From the NCBI GenBank assembly GCA_018105865.1, contig CM030834.1:15921219-15985218 (forward strand): a stretch of DNA of 64,000 nucleotides, read 5' to 3'. The first letter of the stretch is position 1, and each line of letters opens with the position of its first letter. This stretch comes from Metaphire vulgaris (lineage: Eukaryota > Annelida > Clitellata > Crassiclitellata > Megascolecidae). The position numbers and the translations under genes were made by a program. Shown piece after piece: positions 52,183-62,123 of the stretch. The notes beneath the pieces are model-generated. The model was not told the DNA's origin. It was given only the letters and a program-made list of their open reading frames with translations, and ran no database searches.

Positions 52183-52875
52183 TAATAATAATAATAATAA
52201 TAATGAACTTCTTGGGCTCACACTATAGTAGAATAATATTAGTATAGTCAATAACTACCTGACTGTACAACTAAGGGACGGCCGTTCCCAATCATTCCCA
52301 CACCAAATTAACCCTGCTTCCGGCCTCTTAAAGCTGGGCCCGCCACCTCTACACTCACAGCGATCAGTTGTTTATAGGCTTATCTGTTAAGTATCCTCTT
52401 AGGCAAACAAGTGATGCTGTCTGTGCTTTGCAGGACAATTATGTAGAAACGATGGATTGCAGAAGAATTACACTGTTGAGTGCAGTCCGACGTCTGGGAA
52501 CAAGACGACGGTGGTTAGGCAAGTGCTGTGGCCGGATCACTGCATCGCAAACACACCGAGTGCTGCGCTGCACAGCAGACTGCTCGTGAATGCTACGGAT
52601 ATTGTGATAAAGAAAGGAAATGAGTGTCACGTGAGGATCTCATTTTGAGGAACATATATTTATAGGGTGGCACAAAAAGTCTGGACTATATTAAATGCAA
52701 ATCTAAACGTGACTAGTCCGGGTTTTTTGCGCCACCCTATAGATTAGACAATTGGTGCAAACGTATTCGTCTAACTCAGTGGTTCTCAATCCGTGGTCCG
52801 CGGACCACAAGTGGTCCGCAAGAGGGGGTCTGTGGTCCTCGGCGAAGTCTGAAAAAACGTAAATAACAATATATA

Positions 52876-52937
<62 letters not shown>

Positions 52938-55228
52938 CCCATGTGAAAAAATCTGAAAAGTGAGAAGAGGCAAAACAAAGTCATCAGCACAAAAAGGTCA
53001 TTGGCATATTTTGTGTGTATTTTGTGCATTTTCAACGTGAAAAAGCCTGACGAGCAAAAAGAACAAACGGTCATCACCGCTTTTTTAGGAGCAGATGATT
53101 TCTCAATTTATCCGGTGGTCCGCAAGAAATTTTTGAACTTCAAATGTGGTCCGCGATGTAAAGAGAGTTGAGAACCACTGGTCTAACTCGTTATACTAAC
53201 TTCCTGTCCTAAATAATGCCTAGTTTAATTTAAGTGCCAAACGGGCTGAATACAGCAATAGAACTTGACATCTGCGTCAGGTGGAAGTTCGCAAACGATC
53301 TTAATAGCCTATTATTGACGAACGATTAGGTAATTGGACAAATATTCTACGTAGGTCCTATACAGCAGCCTTCGCTATAGTCTCTATAGCCTATTGCCTC
53401 TCGTTTGGAAATTTCTTTACAACTTTCTTCTTTAAGTGTCTTCCTCTATCGGATGGTTGTCAGGCTCCACCAGTGGCGTAGGCAGGATTTCCGGAAGGGG
53501 TTTTTGGTTTTGATCATAACCAACTACGAAAAACCTTGACAAGCAAAAAAGTCATATTCATCTTTCCTCTTGTACTTTTTTCCTTTCCAGATGTGCTGAC
53601 AAGCAAAAAAGGTCGTCGTTTTACATCTTTACACTCTACAGTGCTTAGGAATTATTTTGGGTCGGCAGCTAAGGGGGGTTTGACCACCAAAACCGCGTCC
53701 GAAAATAAGAAATGCATGGAAACACATTTTAAAACATTTTCATCGACAGCCAATAGGGTTTTAACCCCCAACCCCCCTTGGCTACGACACTGGCTCCACA
53801 GGTCTTTGTGTGTGTGTCCAGTCAAAGACGTCGTCCATCCAGTTTCTTCTCAATCGCCATCTTTCCTGTGTTCCTTCTATTCTACCCTCCATTAGTATCA
53901 ATCTTTACAACTAGTTTGCCTTATTCTGAATGTTCGTGTAATTGTTAAGTTTTGATAACTTCTATAACGCACGGTCGCTTCAGAATTTGCGCCCAAACCC
54001 TATAGGCTTATCAGCGCCGCATTTGTTAATAGGACTTCTTAATAGGCTGGGACTTTTCGTCCATAATTATTATAAAAAATATTGGCCCCGTTACTGATAC
54101 CGATGATATAATAATATTTTGTGCAGCTTCTTCGTCAGTTTTCTTACAGACTTCGCCAACGAATGATTTTAGATGTTTCGGTCTCTTAGTCTTTAACCCC
54201 TTAACTGGGGATCCCGGATATATCCGTCCATTTTACATTGAGTTACAGTTAAATACACGGTTAAGGGGTTAATAACACTATTTACTCAGACATTACGAGG
54301 CCTACTCGACCCAAAAACTCTAATATATTTGTTGGTTAAACAAACTTAGGCCTGCTATTCTAACAGCCTGTTTTGACCTATTGCTCATCCGTGCTTGACC
54401 TTGGCTAGGGTTAAACTATTCGGTTAAATTGTTTACAATGATGATGAGCAGTGACCAAGACAGTAAGTGGCAAGTAAAGTAAGTAAAGTAAAAGTAAAGT
54501 AAAATCTCGTGGATTTCTATAGCGCCTTGGAAAGCAGCACAACAGTAGCTGCTTATTCTTAGGCGCTCAGCCTCTCTTAAAATAGCTATAGGAAAGGTGT
54601 GGGATCAGCCAGGCAATAGTCAATATCCGAAGGGCAGTGAGGCTAGGTTGTTACAGCTATGGCGGAAATGATTTAAGAAACAGGAAGGATTTAAGCTTAG
54701 ACCTGAAGACTTGAGGAGATAGTGCAGGAATTATAGGAAATGAGGAATCAGATTTTGGCAAGACCAAGACCAAGACACTAACCCTCAAGACCAAGACCAA
54801 GACAGTAATTTTAAACATGAAGAAAACAGATAAAACAGTTTTATGCCGCATGGCATAGATATATCTATACAAACATATTATATTATTAATATTAATATTG
54901 TTCCCGGAGGGCTCACGGTGAAAATCTGTTATTGCTCCATAATTCGGAAGACATCAACCACAGAAATCATTATTACTCACAGTGGAAAAAACTCACTGTC
55001 TCGCTGTCTCGGCACTGTGTCTCGGTCTTGAATCGCAAGACCAAGACAGTAATGACGAGACCAAGACCGAGACACTGACTCGCAAGACCAAGACCAATAC
55101 ATTGAAAATACTGTCTCGAGACTGTCTCGAGACGAGACAGTGTCTCGAGACGTCACATCACTGATGATGAGTGTCACGACTAGGCTGCGTTTAAACACAG
55201 GAGAATGTATTCACCTTTCATCGCCATC

Positions 55229-55286
<58 letters not shown>

Positions 55287-55345
55287 ACAACAACAACCAA
55301 CTCCATGGTTGCTGCACGCGTAGGTGTCGACAGCCTGGTTGGCAT

Positions 55346-55427
<82 letters not shown>

Positions 55428-55434
55428 GGTGGAT

Positions 55435-55468
<34 letters not shown>

Positions 55469-57761
55469 TCATTTACACTATTTAGTAATTGCAATTGCTT
55501 CAAACTTAGGCCTATCAACAAAATGTAGACCGCTTTCTTTCCTCTTTTCCTTCTCTTCGCTTTTCCGGTCTCATTCATTTTTTATTTCAATTATCCTTCA
55601 TAGCTAGACCTATAATTTCTATAATTAATAATTAAAGTTTATTTCTAAATTTTTGGTTACAAATTGGGAATTCTCGTTCTCTGGGAAATCCGGTTATACG
55701 CCGTAACATCCACTCAGCGCAGAATGGAGACTAACATGGTCTGCGCGGCGCTTTAGACTGGTGACCAGGGCGCGATTTGTAGGAGGAAGGGAGGAATCTT
55801 CCCCCACTGCCCAACTACATCCCCCTACTGCTACATCCCCCACTGCTACATCCCCCACTGCTACATTTCCCCAACAACTACATCCTCCAAGCTCGACATG
55901 TCCCCATCCCACTGCTCCAGGTCACAAATCGCACCCTGCTGGTGACAAATGATTTCATTATATCAAGCGCATTATAGGCGCCGAATGTAAGATATAGCCT
56001 ACATCTGTTTATAATCACACGCAGTCAGTCACTTGACGTGGTATTAATTAACGAATCAACAGGACATTTTTTACAAATTATATCTGAGAATTTCCTAGTT
56101 CAACTACAATAGCAACTCCATTTATCTTGTATTGTTGAAAACCGATCTGGATAATAGACCCTATTGTCAGGCCTGAGGAGAGGGGGGTGCAACCGGTACA
56201 TTGTACCGGGGCCCATGGCGTTTTAAGGGGCCCAGATCCGGTGACGATAAGGACTTTTTGTTTGTCATGCTGTTTTTGGAGAGTTGATAACGTTTTTTGG
56301 CTTGTCAGGTTTTTCAGAGACTTGATAAATTTTTCTTAAGGGTCCGCAATTTTTTTGTTCCGGGGCCCGGAATTTCTCTTGGCGGCCCTGCCTATTGTAT
56401 GAATGAATCTGCAGAGTCACTCTTGAACGAAAGTAGAGTTGTGGTTGTGATTGTCAAAGGGCTCAGTTAAAGTTCCAATTTTTAAAAAGAAAATTAGTCA
56501 TTACAATCCCCGATAGAATGTTTCAAATGTTAAAGGATTAGTAGTAGTCTTATGCCTAATATTTTAAAAATTCGTCGAGACCGTTTCTGTTGATTTTTGC
56601 TGAATTGACGTCCACCGTTTCTTTCAATGTCTGCAGATTGACTCCTATTCTGCGTTCGAGGACATTGGAAACTTCCGAGAGACTGAACTGAAAAAGAAGC
56701 TGCAGTCTCACTCCGTCGAATCCGTCTTTCTAGTTGGCGTGGCTCTCGACTACTGTGTCTTATACACCGCAAAAGACGCCCGGAGATTAGGTGCAACTTG
56801 AAAATCTGTGTAGCCCCCTACCGTGCAGTAGTCAAACAATAATCTGTGTTGCCTCATGTACGTCAAGTTTAGATAGATGCTATTTGTAAAACCAATTAGA
56901 TCGGTTTGGTTCAAATTGATAAGTCGATGTATAGGCAGTCACACACAGGGACGCAGCTAGGCATGGGCAGGATTTCAGGTTGGGGGCTGAAGCCAAGATC
57001 CACTTCCCTTTCTTCCTTTTGAGACCTCAACGCCATTCTTCTTTTTTTTTTTTTGGGGGGCTAGCTTAAGGCTTCCCCAAGCCCATTCCTAGCTACGTCC
57101 CTGGTCACACGTCGGTTACATCTAATAGGCGTCATTGATAATTCAGCATCAGCATCAGCATCGTTATCATGTTTTATCAAGTCGGCGTCGACTCCTTGTG
57201 ATACCATGAATATGTTTTCCAGTATTCTTTTTCCACAATTTCATTTAATTCATTCATATTCGTGCATGTCGCTTCACAAATTCCACCCAGCCACCTCTCG
57301 TTCGCTATCCACCTCTTCTTCTAGATCCTTCCACTTTCCCAGTTTAATCGCTTGTCTTTCCAGAGCGTCACAGGTCCCAAACTACTCCTAATCGATATAC
57401 AGTGTGTGTATAATATACATGCACTGTACATCGATTAGGAGTAGTTATACTGTAATAGGCGCGCGTAAATGTGCGATAGAAATGTGACTGAATGATTTAA
57501 ATAGGGTTGAAGACTTTTGTGGTGTTGGATGCAACTGCGTCGGTGGCATCGGACACGGAAGAAGCGGCTAAAAGAGAAATGACTCGATTAGGTTTGCTCA
57601 TAATTATTACATTTGATACTATTATGCTCTAATTTTACCAAGTTCTACAGTTGGCTTATAAATTGACGCGCGCTATAATAATTACCATGACGATGATGGT
57701 GGTGGCGGCGGCGACGACGACGATGATGACGACGACGATGATGACAATGATGATAATGAAG

Positions 57762-57836
<75 letters not shown>

Positions 57837-58538
57837 GCAACAATAGCAATAATTACAATAGTTACACTAATTGCAACAATAATGACTTTTTCTTTTACCG
57901 GCTCTCGTACACTTGGCTATCAGTCGATGATGCTACAAATTTAGCAGCAAAAGACCGAGTTGAATCCCTAATTACAGTTAAAAAGTCCGTCCGAGTGGTA
58001 CCAGTGAAAGATTGAAGACAGAGACGGATTGTGGCGGTCATGTCGTGAGCAGAATATTTTTTCCAGCACTATAGCATATATAGGCTACGTAGGGCCTACT
58101 ATACGGTCATACAACATGAGCAAAAGCCAGTGGCGGCTCCACCGGGGGGGCCAAGGGGGGCCCGTGCCCCCTATTGAGAGCCTGCCCCCCAGTGGCCCCC
58201 CTCAGTTGGGACCCTATACTTAATGCTACATACATTAAACAACAAATGGTTGGCCCCCATGATTAGAAGTTGCCACCCCAACGGCCCCCCACTTGCCAAA
58301 TCCTAGAGCCGCCACTGGCAAAAGCTGAATCAAGCTACGCAGATTCTACTGAATATATATATATATATACCATATAGTATATACAATTGGTATTAATGAT
58401 AGTCTTTATTTTTCAGGCATTTCTCTTGTCAGTTCTTCTCAACTGGAAGAGATATTCGCCTCCAAAGCCTCAAGAAGCGTGCAGTCGTGCATCATTCGCC
58501 ATTTTGTTTGGCTGTCGATTTTGTCGGCATGGTATTAG
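51512..58538 (+). CDS. PNC1: Nicotinamidase, probably secreted (five exons, 5' end incomplete)
   Basis: Hydrolyses nicotinamide to nicotinate and ammonia for NAD salvage. Exons: up to 51,860 (open from 51,512), 52434-52630, 56637-56790, 57505-57591, 58417-58538; phases 1, 0, 1, 1. Catalytic triad: Asp in LLVVDVQNCF, Lys in VIKKGNE, Cys in VALDYCV with the preceding VA cis-peptide. Metal ligands: DWHCVDH (Asp, His, His). WPDHC is also diagnostic. Before the domain lies SFLVVVVVVLCLCLTSCSPV-AAQ, a signal-peptide-like segment. Five N-x-S/T sites (NGS, NLT, NYT, NKT, NAT) fit secretion. No ATG exists in this frame after the stop at 51,509, so the initiator is in an unseen upstream exon. Introns rule out bacterial contamination. 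Confidence 0.92.
51548..51565 (+). repeat. (GTC)6 triplet run coding the signal-peptide core
   Basis: Six GTC codons in a row encode the Val run of the nicotinamidase leader. Repeat-number change would change hydrophobic-core length without shifting the frame. Confidence 0.8.
52055..52205. repeat. Compound triplet microsatellite (TAC/GAT/TAA)n
   Basis: Blocks of TACATA, TAC, GAT and TAA in the first nicotinamidase intron. Long apparent poly-Ile frames here are not coding. Confidence 0.92.
52661..52741. mobile_element. 81-bp Tc1/mariner-type MITE
   Basis: TATAGGGTGGCACAAAAAGT at the left, TTTTTTGCGCCACCCTATA at the right: near-perfect inverted repeats covering almost the whole element, with TA at both borders. 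It starts 31 bases after exon 2 of the nicotinamidase. Confidence 0.8.
52777..53180. mobile_element. hAT MITE CAGTGGTTCTCAA (404 bp)
   Basis: Ends CAGTGGTTCTCAA and TTGAGAACCACTG with perfect 8-bp duplications GTCTAACT (52,769-52,776 and 53,181-53,188). Contains a (TA)n stretch at 52,866-52,935 and TGACGAGCAAAAAGAACAAA near 53,048. These ends are widespread in animal hAT MITEs. Confidence 0.94.
53471..53792. mobile_element. hAT MITE, sister of 7,947 (322 bp)
   Basis: Ends CAGTGGCGTAGGCAGGATTT and TTGGCTACGACACTG, flanked by GGCTCCAC/GCTCCAC (7-8 bp). Two copies of the TGACAAGCAAAAAAG motif (53,539 and 53,598). Confidence 0.85.
54463..54872 (-). mobile_element. LINE 3' end with (TTTAC)n tail
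   Basis: Minus frame SFPIIPALSPQVFRSKLKSF ends LFLKSFPP with a stop, the typical last residues of an L2-like ORF2. It is followed by a 3' UTR shared with 1-180 and 27,300-27,445 and a tail of TTTAC/TTAC units at 54,463-54,512. Confidence 0.72.
54755..55165. repeat. AAGACCAAGAC / GTCTCGAGAC repeat-rich element
   Basis: Repeated AAGACCAAGAC at both sides (54,759-54,805; 55,035-55,105) and palindromes GTCTCGAGACGAGACAGTG at 55,110-55,150. The right border looks like GACGTCACATCACTG, suggesting a transposon end, but I cannot find a partner end. Confidence 0.6.
55220..55475. repeat. (CAT)n, (AT)n and (GT)n microsatellites
   Basis: Three consecutive tracts: CAC/CAT triplets to 55,290, AT dinucleotides about 55,346-55,370, GT to 55,468 with a GTGGGTGGGTGG insert. 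Frames across them are low-complexity artefacts. Confidence 0.93.
56048..56572 (+). repeat. Duplicated intron block, left copy
   Basis: 56,048-56,159 and 56,399-56,572 match 58,588-58,722 and 58,723-58,903 with few differences (shared TATCTGAGAATTTCCTAGTT, GTTGAAAACCGATCTGGATA, GAGTCACTCTTGAACGAAAG, CAATCCCCGATAGAATGTTT). The left copy is interrupted by a MITE. It stops about 65 bases before nicotinamidase exon 3. Confidence 0.9.
56168..56390. mobile_element. hAT MITE inserted in the duplicated block (223 bp)
   Basis: CAGGCCTGAGGAG at the left and TTGGCGGCCCTG at the right, with perfect 8-bp duplications CCTATTGT. The unoccupied equivalent is present in the right copy of the block near 58,720. 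Confidence 0.87.
56946..57103. mobile_element. hAT MITE CAGGGACGCAGCTAGG (158 bp)
   Basis: Ends CAGGGACGCAGCTAGG and CCTAGCTACGTCCCTG; 8-bp flanks GTCACACA and GTCACACG (7 of 8). Lies between nicotinamidase exons 3 and 4. Confidence 0.87.
57690..57850. repeat. (GAC/GAT/TAA)n microsatellite
   Basis: GATGATGGTGG, GACGACGATG, then a long (TAA)n to about 57,832 in the last nicotinamidase intron. Confidence 0.92.
58138..58317 (+). mobile_element. CAGTGGCGG-family hAT MITE, complete (180 bp)
   Basis: Ends CAGTGGCGGCTCC and GAGCCGCCACTG, perfect 8-bp duplication GCAAAAGC. The best-preserved copy of the family, with poly-G and poly-C subterminal tracts. It lies 99 bases upstream of nicotinamidase exon 5. 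Confidence 0.95.
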
Positions 58539-58584
58539 AGCGCGTCAGTGACTCTGATGATTTCGAACATTTTCTCATCAGTTA

Positions 58585-58903
58585 CTGTTGACGAATCAGC
58601 AGGACATTTCCTACAAATTATATCTGAGAATTTCCTAGTTCAACTACAATAGCAAGTTAGCAACTCCAATTAGGCCCTATACCTTGTAGTCTATTGTTGA
58701 AAACCGATCTGGATAATAGACCTTAATGTATGAAAGAAGATGTAGAGTCACTCTTGAACGAAAGTAGAGTTGTGGTTGTGATTGTCAAAAGGCTCAGTTA
58801 AAGTTCCAAATTTTTTAGAAAATTAGTCATTACAATCCCCGATAGAATGTTTCAAATGTTAAAGGATTAGTAGTAGTCTTATGCCTAATATTTTAAAAAT
58901 TCA
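58585..58903 (+). repeat. Duplicated block, right copy
   Basis: Second copy of the sequence at 56,048-56,572, without the MITE. It starts about 50 bases after the nicotinamidase stop codon. Confidence 0.9.
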
Positions 58904-58997
58904 GTTATTGAGTCAGAGCGAGTTGAGTCTTAGCGGATAAAATGTTTCTTATTCATTCACGGTTAAAGGAATAGGATAGCCACTGGTACATGTAAAG

Positions 58998-59340
58998 CAG
59001 GGGTGGACAAAATACGGCCCGCGGTCCGGATGCGGCCCTCGACAGAGTTTTATCGGGCCCGCTGAGCATATTCTAAATTTCTAATACAAATTTAACAAAA
59101 CGAACGATTTTCCTATAATTTAAACAGTTTCCAACAGACTTTTACTGGCGTTATATCAATAGCATTACTTAACGCGAACTACCGGTCACAAGACCGTTAC
59201 GAGAACAAATGCTTATATAAAAAGCCTTATAATTTCTATAATATAATACTTTATAGTTTATGAACTTTTTACAGTGCGGCTCGCCAGTTATGTTCGAAGC
59301 ATTTATGCAGCCCTCGAGCCAAAAACATTGCCCACCTCTG
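58998..59340. mobile_element. hAT MITE CAGGGGTGGACAAA (343 bp)
   Basis: Ends CAGGGGTGGACAAA and TTGCCCACCTCTG; flanks ATGTAAAG and ATTTAAAG (7 of 8). Subterminal GCGGCCC motifs near both ends (CGGCCCGCGGTCCGG). Confidence 0.88.
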
Positions 59341-59525
59341 ATTTAAAGTATAACGCCGCAAAACGTGAAGGTTTGATTGTGCACGATATTATTTGTCGGC
59401 CATTTCTGCTTTGCGTCTAAAAATGAACATTGGATTGCAAGCAAATTAGTAAAGGTGCAATGGAGCCCGCGGGGTCCCTAAGATTCGCGGGGCCCCGGGC
59501 ACAGTGCCCAATTTCCAACACATAA

Positions 59526-59929
59526 GGGGCTGTCCATTAATTATGTCAACAATTTTTGGGCAATTTTTGACCCCCTCCCCTTGTCAACAACTGTCAACTT
59601 TCACTTACCCTCTATAATTACGTCAAAAACTTTTGACCCCCCAGATCAATGACAATAACAAGGTTATTATTTTTGCGGTGACCATTTTTTACCATGACCA
59701 TTTTTCTCTTTTTTTGCTCATCGAGTGTCAAAATGTGGTGGTGATGACCTTTTTTGTCATGCTTTTTCCATTGTAATAAGTAGAATTACATGAAATTTCC
59801 TATTTTTGATTATTTGTAAAAAGTGAAATTGTTGACGTCAACTTCTTTTGACCCCCCTGCCAACAGCTGTCAAACTTTTTCAAACCTCCTCCCCTCCCTA
59901 AATTGTTGACGTAATTAATGGACAGCCTC
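59526..59929. mobile_element. MITE GGGGCTGTCCATTAATTA with TAA duplication (404 bp)
   Basis: GGGGCTGTCCATTAATTATG on the left, ACGTAATTAATGGACAGCC on the right; TAA at 59,523-59,525 and 59,930-59,932. Interior contains GACCCCC and two ATGACC-TTTTTT motif copies on the minus strand. PIF/Harbinger-like by its duplication. Confidence 0.78.
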
Positions 59930-60187
59930 TAAAGACGGGTTTGGGTGGGGGATGAAACGAATTCATAGGAAGTTGGTGGGAGTGAAAAGAGAAGGGAAAA
60001 ATCAATAAACTTTGCCGAAAAAGGCTGACAAAAGGGAATTTTCCCTCCTAATTTTGCTACACTTTTACCGAAAAATAGGTTGACAAGCAAAAAAAGGTCA
60101 TCCGCGGTTTTCCCCGTAATTTTACTAGGACCTTTACCCAAAAACAAAAATAGGTTCACAAGCAAAAAAGTCCGGTGCCCGGTGGAG

Positions 60188-60229
<42 letters not shown>

Positions 60230-60345
60230 TAACAATAATAATAATGTGATTTTAAGTGGTTTAGGAGGCTAAGTAAGCCTGTGTGAAAACCACTGAAATG
60301 CATCCCCACTCATCCCTCACGTGGAGCCGCAACTGTGTTCAGCTG
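59930..60345. repeat. MITE relic carrying a (TAA)n hairpin retroposon
   Basis: GGGGATGAAACGAATTCATA at the left and CACGTGGAGCCGCAACTG at the right are related to the element at 60,636. Inside, (TAA)n at 60,188-60,245 and the AGTGGTTT ... AAACCACT hairpin at 60,255-60,294. Contains TTGACAAGCAAAAAAAGGTC at 60,080. Confidence 0.7.
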
Positions 60346-60635
60346 TTTGTAGATCGCAAACTTAGGCCCCTAAGAGTGGAATTTATTGCCCATGCTGTTC
60401 GTCTAGTATCAATTCCAGCGGAAGCAATAGCCATCGGGCTCAGCCTGTAGAAAACTTATAGAGAAGAGAGCTTACGGCTCTAAGCTATGAACGAGAGTAG
60501 TAGAAATTCAGCGAAACCGGCATAGAAATCTGCAAAATGAGTATAAAATATGTTCGAAAATCTTTGGCTCTGAATTACACAGCGTTTTAAAGAGCAGAAT
60601 GCACCAGTAATGCAATAAATAATAAACCGTATTAA

Positions 60636-60935
60636 CAGTGGCGGTTCCACGAATTTTTGTGGGGGGGGGTGCAATGAATTTCTATGAAGTTGGTGGGGGA
60701 TGCAATGAAATCCCGATAAAGGTTGACAAGCAAAAAGGTAATTAGCAGTGTTTTTGGCCGGTAAATAAAGAGATAAATCTTGCAGAACAAGGCTGACAAG
60801 CAGAAAAAGGGCTATCAGCTTTGTTTTGCACACAGGGATAGCGGTTCGGCTCGGTAAACCTTGAAAGTGCTGACAAGAAAAAAAGATCGGTAGATGGATG
60901 CATCCCAAGTCATCCCCAACGTGGAACCGCCCCTG
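60636..60935. mobile_element. hAT MITE CAGTGGCGGTTCCACG (300 bp)
   Basis: Ends CAGTGGCGGTTCCACG and CGTGGAACCGCCCCTG; flanks CGTATTAA and CGTATTAC (7 of 8). Three copies of the internal TGACAAGCA motif at 60,722, 60,793 and 60,871. Confidence 0.88.
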
Positions 60936-61486
60936 CGTATTACTGTAAGTCGACGGGGAAACTGCGTTGATCGCAAAGGCTCGTTGAGTTATTATCCATC
61001 GACGTCTTGCCGCAGCATATCGTAAGCAACTGGTGCAAAAACTGCGCGTGATAAGAGAGAGATGTTGAAAAATGAGCAATACAGCTGCCCGACAAGAAAT
61101 CGTTTGAAATCAAATTCGATTTAGTTCTAGTCTGTAGAAAAAATCGGAATATTGTTAATGCGTTGTGCGCCAGATGCTGTCTAGGCTGAAACATGAGACT
61201 GAAGTTGAACACGCATCTTCAGCGTCCACGTGTTACCTGATCCAGCATAGAGCGTTAGTTTATTATTACTAGCAGTCGTCGTCAACAGTGCTGCTTTCGT
61301 CTTCTCGTTTCCTACAACTTGTTATTTTATGCGAATAATTCCAACCGACTTTCTTTTCCTGCGATATCTATAACGATTATCTGTAGGCTTAGAATTGGAT
61401 ATTACATGGACATTGCTGCACTTATTAAGTGGAGCCCAATATATTGCCACATTTGTCTGTTGTTCTAGTTCCGATCAAGTGTAAAA

Positions 61487-61913
61487 ATGAATAATAGTTT
61501 CACCTTTGTAGGCCTATTTCTGGAATTCGTTATCTTGATTCTTGGCGGCGGCGTCGTCTGTGAACGTTCTTCCCAGTTTTTGCTGTCGACGTCGAATTTT
61601 GGCTTATCAGGTTCAGGCAGACGATGCGAGAAGTGCTTCAATTCTGGCTTCGAGACCGAAGGGCTGCTGATGCTGGAGAGTGAGGTCATCAGTTTCTCTT
61701 GGACGGTGCTCGAAGAAGAGATAAAGTTTCGCAAAGACAGGAAAAGTCAAATTAACCACACGGCCATTGAACGGTTAGTCACTGACTCGTTGAGTTGAAT
61801 TCCTCTCGAAACCTTTGAAACAACTGGCTGTATGAACGACAGCAGTTTTCAACACACAAGAAATCATACTAAACTATTTAAAATCGAGTTATGCTCATTA
61901 TTATTATTATTAT

Positions 61914-61963
<50 letters not shown>

Positions 61964-62055
61964 ATAGTAGTAGTAGTAGTAGTATAGTAGAGTAGTAGTA
62001 GTAGTAGTAGACTAGTAGTAGTAGCAGCAGCAGCAGCAGCAGTAGTAGTAGGCCC

Positions 62056-62123
<68 letters not shown>

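Noticed and set aside
55140..55607. 155-codon open frame on + and partners on the minus strand
   Set aside because: It is composed of poly-Ser, poly-Thr, poly-Val/Cys from (CAT)n, (AT)n and (GT)n repeats, without any domain.
60480..61079. 199-codon open frame on the minus strand
   Set aside because: Runs across a MITE (60,636-60,935) with clear ends and target duplication; no domain or splice logic. Chance frame.
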